From Bacteroidales bacterium Bact_23 (GTDB lineage Bacteria; Bacteroidota; Bacteroidia; Bacteroidales; Lentimicrobiaceae): a stretch of DNA of 18,391 nucleotides. The first letter of the stretch is position 1. Each line of letters begins with the position of its first letter. The notes under the pieces are model-generated. The model was not told the DNA's origin, searched no databases, and saw only the letters and a program-made list of their open reading frames with translations. The stretch is taken from positions 1-18,391 of the forward strand of contig LUZO01000077.1 of NCBI GenBank assembly GCA_001603685.1, read 5' to 3'. The position numbers and the translations under genes are program-made. This document shows, one piece after another, positions 12,371 to 18,391 of the stretch.

Positions 12371-14368
12371 TTATCTTACAATGATTAATGGCAAAGTTCT
12401 GGTGAAATGGTCGGTGGTTAGCCTGTAGAAATACCGGCCGGGCGCCAGATGCTTAAGGCTGGTAACGACAAGGTGGTTACCGGCATCGAAATGACCTCTG
12501 GCGGGCTGCGCCACCAATTGCTGCATGGCGTTGAAGATTGTCAGCTCGGCATACGATGGCCGGTCGAGGCTGAACTCAATGGTGGTGGTCTCTTTTGCAG
12601 GATTGGGGTAGTTCTGCCTGAGCGCTCCTCCTTCGGCAGTAAGATTGCCGTTCACTCCCGTGTTGTGGTCGCGGTAGAGGATATGCAGGCACCAGTTGTC
12701 CAGCGTACCGGAATTTCCGGAAGTAGCGTCGTTGATGCGAAGCTGCCAGTCGCCCGATACTCTGCTCCCGTTAAAAGCCTCCAGCGCCATTTCGGGCCTG
12801 AAACTGCCTGTATAGGGCGGCTGGCCTTCGGTAATTTTAAGTTCGGCATCGTCGTCGAAAACGGTGTTGGTGTAATTCTGCCCGTTGCCGCCGATGCGGT
12901 TGCTCAGCACAACGGAGGTGCCGGTGGGCCCGGTCAGTATAAGCCTTAGGTCGCCGGTACGGGTATGGGTGATGTTCATGGCCACATTCACATCCTCCAC
13001 GGTGCCATTTGTGGTAATATATATGATGTCATAGGTGTTTCCCGGATCGCTGAGGGCAAGGGGAGTGGCGGGCGAGCAATTGTTAACCTGAAAGATATTG
13101 TCGATCTGATAACTGAAGAATGTTTCAGGCGCCTGCGTGCCCGGCGGATTGATGCCCGATCCTCCTGAAGGATAGGTGGCGGTGAGGCGTGACAGCTCAT
13201 CCTGAACTGCAAAATAATAATTTACCTCGGTTCCGAAGGCAAAGCCGGGAATTATAAAAAACAGCGAATCGCCGCTTGTTCTGTATGGGTTTACAAAATC
13301 GAAACCCGACCCGTTTGCCGAATAATAGAGCCTTGCCGGATAAGCGGTGGTATTTACCGGATGCGAACCGCTGACCACAAGCACTGCCTCACGGTCTTCC
13401 GTAGAATTTCCCGAAATCACCGGTTCGTGCGTGAAATGGAAACGGTGGTCCCACCCCTGCGCGGCAATGTTGGCAATGGAAGCCCTGACAAAGGCAATGA
13501 AGTAGGGCATGTTCAGCTTGTCCACATCATCGGCGGGGGTGTGGTAATATTCATTGAAATCATACCAGTCTTCAATGGCCAGGATGGCGGGGTAGCCGAA
13601 CTGCCAGAATGAAGCATGGTCGCTGGCTGTGGTATAGTAGAAGTTGTGATTCAGCTGCGGCTGATAGTAGGCGGTTGTACGGATAAAATCGTTGGTAAAT
13701 GCCTGTGATATGTTGTTGGTGGCAATGGAATACTCAAAATCGTTGTCGGAATCCCAGGCAATCATATCCAGATTCAGTACGCCAAGAATTGTTCGTTCCT
13801 GTTGCTTGGCGCGCTGCGCATACACATAGCTTCCCACCAGCCCGATCTCCTCTTCGTCGAATGCGATAAAGCGGATGGTGTAGTCGAACTCGAAGGGGCT
13901 GAGTACGCGGGCCGCCTCAAGTACTGCCACCGTTCCTGATCCGTTGTCGTCGGCACCCGGTGCCCGCGGTCCCGAGGGCATATTGTCGTAGTGGCAGGAG
14001 ATGATGTACTCCTTGTCGGGGTATTTGGTGCCCGTTTTGGTGGCAATCACATTTTCGCCCCTTCCGTTGTTGAAAGTCTGAATTTCAGGCGTATAGCCGT
14101 ATTCAATGAACTTGTCCCGGATAAACTTTGCCGCTTTGGCATTGTCTTCATGCTGGTAATACCTCGACTGGATGGTGGTAGGAACTCCGTCAACAACCAC
14201 CGGCAGATGGCCTGTAAGCTCCCTGATCTGGGTATCGATGGTATTGAAATCCGACAGCTGAATCAGCGAATCGAGGAACGGGCTGTAGGCGATCTGTGCT
14301 TTTGGTTGTGCCGGTATGAGGCTGATAAGCAGCAGGGCAGTAAAAACAGGTGAAAGGAGTCTTTTCAT
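12371..14368 (-). CDS. Secreted M28-family zinc peptidase with P-domain and T9SS signal
   Basis: This 665-residue protein has a signal peptide (about 1-25, ending KAQ). The M28 metallopeptidase domain (about 45-300) has all two-zinc ligands in place: His126 (in CHYD), bridging Asp140 (GADDNGSG), Glu174 with catalytic Glu173 (DEEEIGLVGS), Asp201 (NLDMIAWD) and His251 (SDHASF). A linker with strands (310-425) precedes a proprotein-convertase-type P-domain (about 430-562, ending DNWCLHILY). A T9SS sorting domain (about 585-665) begins LRQNYPNPAKETTTIEF. It is therefore an extracellular or surface aminopeptidase-type enzyme for peptides. It sits 48 bp after secA and 12 bp before pyrH, an odd place for a secreted enzyme. 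The ATG at 14368 is chosen because the signal peptide starts there. Confidence 0.93.
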   Translation of the reverse strand: MKRLLSPVFTALLLISLIPAQPKAQIAYSPFLDSLIQLSDFNTIDTQIRELTGHLPVVVDGVPTTIQSRYYQHEDNAKAAKFIRDKFIEYGYTPEIQTFNNGRGENVIATKTGTKYPDKEYIISCHYDNMPSGPRAPGADDNGSGTVAVLEAARVLSPFEFDYTIRFIAFDEEEIGLVGSYVYAQRAKQQERTILGVLNLDMIAWDSDNDFEYSIATNNISQAFTNDFIRTTAYYQPQLNHNFYYTTASDHASFWQFGYPAILAIEDWYDFNEYYHTPADDVDKLNMPYFIAFVRASIANIAAQGWDHRFHFTHEPVISGNSTEDREAVLVVSGSHPVNTTAYPARLYYSANGSGFDFVNPYRTSGDSLFFIIPGFAFGTEVNYYFAVQDELSRLTATYPSGGSGINPPGTQAPETFFSYQIDNIFQVNNCSPATPLALSDPGNTYDIIYITTNGTVEDVNVAMNITHTRTGDLRLILTGPTGTSVVLSNRIGGNGQNYTNTVFDDDAELKITEGQPPYTGSFRPEMALEAFNGSRVSGDWQLRINDATSGNSGTLDNWCLHILYRDHNTGVNGNLTAEGGALRQNYPNPAKETTTIEFSLDRPSYAELTIFNAMQQLVAQPARGHFDAGNHLVVTSLKHLAPGRYFYRLTTDHFTRTLPLIIVR

Positions 14369-14416
14369 TTCAATTTTAGTGTGAATGAGCAAAATATGGT
14401 CAGCAAACCGTAACGG

Positions 14417-17400
14417 CTATTCTTCGCGGCCGTGGCAGTTTTTATATTTTTTTCCGCTTCCGCAGGGGCACAGATCATTTCTTCCCACTTTCTTTTCTAC
14501 CCTGACCGGAGCGGTAACCTGCGGCTGCGAAGTGCGTCCGGCCTGGCTCAGCAGGTCGGTGCGCTCCTCTTTCAGCTTGCTGGTGTCGCTTCGCCTGGGC
14601 AGATGCGCCTCTTTCACCTGCGACGGCTCCTGTACCGGTAGGTTGGCCTTGATGATAAATGAGGTGATGTCGCGGTTTACCTTCTGAATCAGTTGCTTGA
14701 ACAGCTCAAACGATTCGAATTTGTAAACCAGCAGCGGATCTTTCTGCTCGTAGGTGGCATTCTGCACCGAGTTGCGCAGTTCGTCCATTTCACGCAGGTG
14801 ATCCTTCCAGGCATCGTCAATCACGCCCAGGGTAACGCCTTTCTCGATGGCCAGGGTAACTTCACGGCCCTTGTCTATGTACGCTTTCTGGAGGTTGGCC
14901 ACCACCTGCATCGATTTGAGGCCGTCGGTGATGGGCACGGCAATGTTTTCGTAGCGCGGATGGTTCTCAAAAACATCTTTGATTACCGGATAGGCGCGCT
15001 GTGCCAGGTGATCGCATTTGGTTTTGTAATTGCTGTAAACCCTGTCAAACAAATCATCCGTGATCTTCTGCCTGTTTCCCGACATGAACTCATGTTCACT
15101 GATTCCGGGATCGGCGGCAAGCGTTTTCAGCAGCGAAATTTTGTAACCTTCATAATCGCCGTCTTCCTGATGGTTGGCAACAATGCTGTCGCAAACATCG
15201 TACAGCATGTTGGAGATGTCCACGGCAAGCCGCTCTCCGTAAAGGGCATGGCGGCGCTTGCGGTAGATTACCTCACGCTGCGAGTTCATTACATCGTCAT
15301 ATTCAAGCAGCCGTTTACGCACGCCGAAGTTATTCTCTTCTACCTTCTTCTGCGCCCGTTCAATGGATTTGGTGATCATAGAGTGCTGAATCACTTCGCC
15401 CTCCTTCAGGCCAAGGCGGTCCATTACTTTGGCGATACGCTCCGATCCGAACATACGCATAAGGTCATCTTCAAGCGACACGAAAAACTGCGAGCTTCCC
15501 GGGTCTCCCTGACGGCCGGCGCGGCCGCGAAGCTGGCGGTCAACACGGCGCGACTCATGGCGTTCGGTACCGATGATGGCCAGTCCCCCTGCCTCTTTCA
15601 CCCCTTTGCCCAGCTTGATGTCGGTACCACGGCCTGCCATATTGGTGGCGATGGTTACCGTTCCCGGCTGACCGGCTTCGGCCACAATGTCGGCCTCTTT
15701 CTGGTGAAGCTTGGCATTCAGTACATTGTGCGGAATTTTGCGGATGGTAAGCATGCGGCTGAGCAGCTCCGAAGTCTCTACCGATGTGGTACCCACCAGC
15801 ACCGGCCTTCCCTGGCCAATCAGGCTGACCACCTCTTCGGCCACTGCATTGAATTTTTCTCTTTTGGTTTTGTACACCAGATCCTCGCGGTCGTCCCTGG
15901 CAATGGGGCGGTTGGTGGGAATAACCACCACATCCAGCTTATAGATGTCCCAGAACTCGCCGGCTTCGGTTTCGGCGGTACCGGTCATGCCGGCCAGTTT
16001 GCTGTACATCCTGAAATAGTTCTGCAGGGTAACTGTGGCGTAAGTCTGGGTAGCGGCTTCCACCTTTACATTTTCCTTCGCCTCAATGGCCTGATGCAGT
16101 CCGTCGCTGTAGCGGCGTCCTTCAAGGATACGGCCGGTCTGCTCGTCAACAATCTTAATCTTGTTGTCCATCACCACATACTCCACATCCTTTTCGAACA
16201 GGGTATAGGCTTTCAGCAGCTGGTTTACGGTGTGTACCCGCTCCGATTTCACGGAGTAATCGCGCATCAGCTCGTTCCTTTTTTCAAGTTTTTCCTCTTC
16301 ATTCAGACCCGATTTTTCCAGTTCGGCAATTTCAGCGCCGATATCGGGAAGAATATAGAATTTCGGATCGGCATACGAAGCGGTAATCAGGTCGATGCCT
16401 TTCTCGGTAAGTTCTACGGTGTTATTTTTTTCGTCAATTACAAAGAACAGCTCGTCGTCGATGATGTGCATATTCTTCGACTGCTCCTGCATGTAGAAGT
16501 TTTCGGTTTTCTGCATCAGGGCGCGCATGCCCGGTTCGCTGAGGAATTTGATGAGCGCCTTGTTTTTGGGCAGTCCGCGGAAAGATCTGAAGAGCTGCTC
16601 GCCGCCAACTTTCTCATTTTCGGCGGAAGCGCCCTCGGTAAGCAGCGATTTGGCTTCGGCCAGCAGTTTGGTAACCAGATTGCGCTGCGCTTCGTACAGC
16701 TTTCTGATTTCCGGCTTCAACTGCTCAAACTCCTGATTGTCGCCGCGGGGCGTGGGTCCCGAAATGATGAGCGGCGTACGGGCATCGTCGATCAGCACCG
16801 AGTCAACCTCGTCCACAATGGCGTAGTTGTGCGGGCGCTGAACCATCTCTTCGGGGTTGCGGGTCATGTTGTCGCGCAGGTAATCAAAACCAAACTCATT
16901 GTTGGTGCCGAAGGTAATATCGGCCAGATAGGCGTTGCGGCGGGCTTCCGAGTTGGGCTCATGTTTGTCGATGGTATCCACCTTCAGGCCGTGAAATTCG
17001 TATAAAACGCCCATCCACTCCGAGTCGCGCTTGGCCAGATAATCGTTTACCGTAACCACATGCACTCCCTTTCCGGGAAGTGCGTTCAGGTAAACCGGAA
17101 GGGTGGCCACCAGTGTTTTTCCCTCTCCCGTCGCCATCTCGGCAATTCTGCCCTGATGCAGTACAATACCCCCGATAAGCTGAACATCGTAATGCACCAT
17201 ATCCCAGGTAATCATATTTCCGCCGGCCGTCCAGCGGTTGTGGTAATAGGCTTTGTTATCCACAATCTGAACATGTGCCCTGGTTGCCGCCAGGTCGCGG
17301 TCCGACTGGGTGGCGGTTACCTCAATCACCTCGTTCTCCTTGAAACGGCGGGCGGTTTCCTTGATTACGGCAAACGCCTCGGGAAGGATGTCGTTAAGCA

Positions 17401-17707
17401 CCTCCTGAGTAATGTTGTAGGCATCCTTTTCCAGATGGTCAATCTGTTCGTACAGCTTTTCCTTTTCGTCCATATCCATGTCGGGTTCGGATTCAATCCG
17501 CTCCCGGATGGCGGCTATCTGGTTCTCCTTGTCGGTAACGGCATCGGCAATCTGCTTTTTGAAATAATCGGTTTTTGCCCGAAGATCGTCGTTGCTGAGT
17601 TTCTCTATTTCCGGATAAACAGCCTTTATTTTATTGAGGATGGGGGTAATTCCCTTAATGTCTTTTTCGGATTTGGTACCGAGGAGTTTTTTGAAAATTG
17701 AAAGCAT
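14417..17707 (-). CDS. secA: Preprotein translocase ATPase SecA
   Basis: This 1,096-residue protein is the Sec-pathway motor ATPase, which threads signal-peptide proteins through SecYEG. Motor domain 1 has the Walker A MATGEGKT (191-198) and the DEAD-type box VDEVD (298-302). IDDARTPLIISG follows, and motor domain 2 is marked by NMAGRGTDIKLG and GTERHESRRVDRQLRGRAG. The C terminus is a SEC-C zinc site: Cys1080, Cys1082, Cys1091 and His1092 (CPCGSGKKYKNCH). It is about 200 residues longer than E. coli SecA (901), with extra charged sequence near 55-100 and 320-470, as is normal for Bacteroidota. The ATG at 17707 gives the canonical MLSIFKKLLG start; an in-frame GTG at 17737 lies in the structured leader. 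Confidence 0.98.
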   Translation of the reverse strand: MLSIFKKLLGTKSEKDIKGITPILNKIKAVYPEIEKLSNDDLRAKTDYFKKQIADAVTDKENQIAAIRERIESEPDMDMDEKEKLYEQIDHLEKDAYNITQEVLNDILPEAFAVIKETARRFKENEVIEVTATQSDRDLAATRAHVQIVDNKAYYHNRWTAGGNMITWDMVHYDVQLIGGIVLHQGRIAEMATGEGKTLVATLPVYLNALPGKGVHVVTVNDYLAKRDSEWMGVLYEFHGLKVDTIDKHEPNSEARRNAYLADITFGTNNEFGFDYLRDNMTRNPEEMVQRPHNYAIVDEVDSVLIDDARTPLIISGPTPRGDNQEFEQLKPEIRKLYEAQRNLVTKLLAEAKSLLTEGASAENEKVGGEQLFRSFRGLPKNKALIKFLSEPGMRALMQKTENFYMQEQSKNMHIIDDELFFVIDEKNNTVELTEKGIDLITASYADPKFYILPDIGAEIAELEKSGLNEEEKLEKRNELMRDYSVKSERVHTVNQLLKAYTLFEKDVEYVVMDNKIKIVDEQTGRILEGRRYSDGLHQAIEAKENVKVEAATQTYATVTLQNYFRMYSKLAGMTGTAETEAGEFWDIYKLDVVVIPTNRPIARDDREDLVYKTKREKFNAVAEEVVSLIGQGRPVLVGTTSVETSELLSRMLTIRKIPHNVLNAKLHQKEADIVAEAGQPGTVTIATNMAGRGTDIKLGKGVKEAGGLAIIGTERHESRRVDRQLRGRAGRQGDPGSSQFFVSLEDDLMRMFGSERIAKVMDRLGLKEGEVIQHSMITKSIERAQKKVEENNFGVRKRLLEYDDVMNSQREVIYRKRRHALYGERLAVDISNMLYDVCDSIVANHQEDGDYEGYKISLLKTLAADPGISEHEFMSGNRQKITDDLFDRVYSNYKTKCDHLAQRAYPVIKDVFENHPRYENIAVPITDGLKSMQVVANLQKAYIDKGREVTLAIEKGVTLGVIDDAWKDHLREMDELRNSVQNATYEQKDPLLVYKFESFELFKQLIQKVNRDITSFIIKANLPVQEPSQVKEAHLPRRSDTSKLKEERTDLLSQAGRTSQPQVTAPVRVEKKVGRNDLCPCGSGKKYKNCHGREE

Positions 17708-17749
17708 GATGGTTCTATTTATGCAATGGGATGCCACTGCGAAAACTGG

Positions 17750-17791
17750 TTTGCACCTGCCGGCTCAACTATTGAGCCAAATATGTGCAAA
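17750..17791 (-). promoter_or_regulatory. Nested hairpin in the secA 5' leader
   Basis: Two perfect 7-bp stems are nested. The outer pairs 17750-17756 (TTTGCAC) with 17785-17791 (GTGCAAA). The inner pairs 17762-17768 (GGCTCAA) with 17772-17778 (TTGAGCC) around a 3-base loop, and 5 and 6 bases form the internal loop. It lies between the putative secA promoter and the ATG. There is no following T-run, so it is not a simple terminator. A regulatory role is an inference. Confidence 0.5.
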
Positions 17792-17808
17792 GGTGCGCAA
17801 AACTGCTG

Positions 17809-17816
17809 CAAAGTTA
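17809..17816 (-). promoter_or_regulatory. -7 element of secA
   Basis: The minus strand reads TAACTTTG followed by CAG, a full TAnnTTTG match 101 bp before the secA ATG, implying a leader of about 95-100 nt. No good -33 TTTG is visible. Confidence 0.55.
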
Positions 17817-18092
17817 GCTTAATTTCCTGAAAATATTACCGCAGAGATCGGGCGTAAAAGGTCAAAACCGGTAATTCTCCCGTTTTTCTTCGGGGAAGGG
17901 CTCAGGCCGGAGCCGGGCTGGTTGAGGATTGTATTTCCCTGTACAGGATTTGTTTGATTAAACCCACTGATCATCTGTGTCTTATATGCTTTAAGCCTCT
18001 CCGGTTTTTTGTGGTTCAGACAGGATTTTCTTATTTGCCCGTTTTTTGGTGCAGGCAAAAAGAATATCGGGGCTGATAGGTAATATTGGCAG
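17817..18092. other. Intergenic region between DUF2795 gene and secA
   Basis: I see no gene I can support here. A 79-codon minus-strand frame (17819-18058) has a low-complexity Lys/Pro/Asn translation, no signal peptide and no domain. The region has a 10-bp palindrome CCTGTACAGG (17938-17947) and a small GGCTC/GAGCC hairpin (17899-17914), neither with a clear role. Confidence 0.5.
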
Positions 18093-18126
18093 ATAAATAA
18101 AAAAGCCGCGACTTATTGTCAGCGGC
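18093..18126 (-). terminator. Rho-independent terminator of the DUF2795 gene
   Basis: On the minus strand GCCGC-T-GAC pairs with GTCGCGGC (18105-18112 with 18118-18126) as an 8-bp stem with one bulged T and a 5-base loop. It is followed by TTTTTTATTTA and starts 10 bp past the stop codon. It separates this gene from secA. Confidence 0.85.
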
Positions 18127-18136
18127 CATTTTATTT

Positions 18137-18358
18137 TTAGTATTCATCTTCGTGAAAGAAGAAATCTTCTTTCGAAGGGTAATCGGGCCAGAGGTCTTCG
18201 ATGCTTTCATAAACCTCCCCTTCGTCTTCGATCTCCTGAAGGTTCTCAATAACTTCCATCGGCGCTCCGGACCTGATACTGAAGTCGATCAGTTCCTCTT
18301 TGGTCGCCGGCCAGGGAGCATCTTCCAGTTTTGAAGCTAGTTCTAAAGTCCAGTACAT
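18137..18358 (-). CDS. DUF2795-domain small protein
   Basis: This 73-residue acidic protein begins MYWTLELASKLEDAPWPATK and ends SKEDFFFHEDEY. I recognise it as the small DUF2795-type protein that is strongly conserved across Bacteroidota; the PWPATKEELIDFSIRSGAP segment matches the domain. No function has been established. It has about 18 acidic residues, no signal peptide and no membrane segment, so it is cytoplasmic. Strong conservation at this size suggests a partner-binding role, which is inference. It is probably transcribed alone from the weak promoter at 18365-18372, with its own terminator before secA. Confidence 0.88.
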   Translation of the reverse strand: MYWTLELASKLEDAPWPATKEELIDFSIRSGAPMEVIENLQEIEDEGEVYESIEDLWPDYPSKEDFFFHEDEY

Positions 18359-18364
18359 TATTAT

Positions 18365-18372
18365 GAAAGTTA
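18365..18372 (-). promoter_or_regulatory. Possible -7 element of the DUF2795 gene
   Basis: The minus strand reads TAACTTTC, one base off TAnnTTTG, only 6 bp before the ATG. The leader would be nearly absent and the -33 region runs to the window edge, so this is weak. Confidence 0.3.
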
Positions 18373-18391
18373 GTGTGTTTAATTTTTTGCA

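Noticed and set aside
14693..17005. Very long (770-codon) plus-strand open frame opposite secA
   Set aside because: It is antisense to an intact secA and reflects codon bias there; the translation matches no family I recognise.
17719..17790. 23-codon TTG-initiated leader peptide before secA, as a SecM-like arrest peptide
   Set aside because: No ATG, no hydrophobic export signal and no known arrest motif; kept only as a remark under the secA leader.
17819..18058. 79-codon minus-strand frame between the DUF2795 gene and secA
   Set aside because: No domain, biased low-complexity composition, and it overlaps the secA promoter region.
1..18391. CRISPR array, toxin-antitoxin, restriction or phage-defence module
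   Set aside because: No short spaced direct repeats with unique spacers, and none of the genes carries a recognisable defence, integrase or transposase motif. The MazG-like gene is a housekeeping-type single-domain member with no toxin partner.

Overview
The window reads as chromosomal DNA of a Bacteroidota bacterium, most likely Bacteroidales-like. Four features point there: promoter elements of the TAnnTTTG (-7) type in front of most transcription units, two secreted proteins with C-terminal type IX secretion (T9SS) sorting domains, a DUF5686 outer-membrane protein and a long SecA of about 1,100 residues. There are no tRNA or rRNA genes, CRISPR arrays, insertion sequences, integrases or recognisable defence genes. 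Most of the window is core genome.

Layout. Bases 1-362 are non-coding, with a palindromic repeat and a G-rich tract. Bases 363-1954 (minus) hold an FlK-like hotdog thioesterase translationally coupled (ATGA) to a THUMP-type rRNA methyltransferase. A small secreted cysteine-repeat protein (2137-2478, minus) is divergent from a sensor kinase/response regulator pair (2620-4621, plus); between them lie four GTTAA repeats in helical phase, a probable operator. A MazG-like pyrophosphohydrolase, a DUF5686 outer-membrane protein and an AI-2E-family permease follow on the plus strand (4856-8874). A BspA-like repeat protein with a T9SS signal (9006-10703) is on the minus strand.

The right-hand third is a minus-strand housekeeping block: DUF2795 protein, then secA, an M28 peptidase with a P-domain and T9SS signal, pyrH and frr. 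The spacing is 48 bp from secA to the peptidase and 12 bp from the peptidase to pyrH. frr has its own promoter in a 103-bp gap. SecA drives export of the signal-peptide proteins; PyrH makes UDP, and Frr recycles ribosomes.

The most interesting points are regulatory rather than a new enzyme system: the phased GTTAA array between the two-component system and the cysteine-repeat gene, and a nested hairpin in the secA leader. I found no strong evidence for a wholly new multi-gene system. All assignments come from reading motifs by eye; no database search was run.
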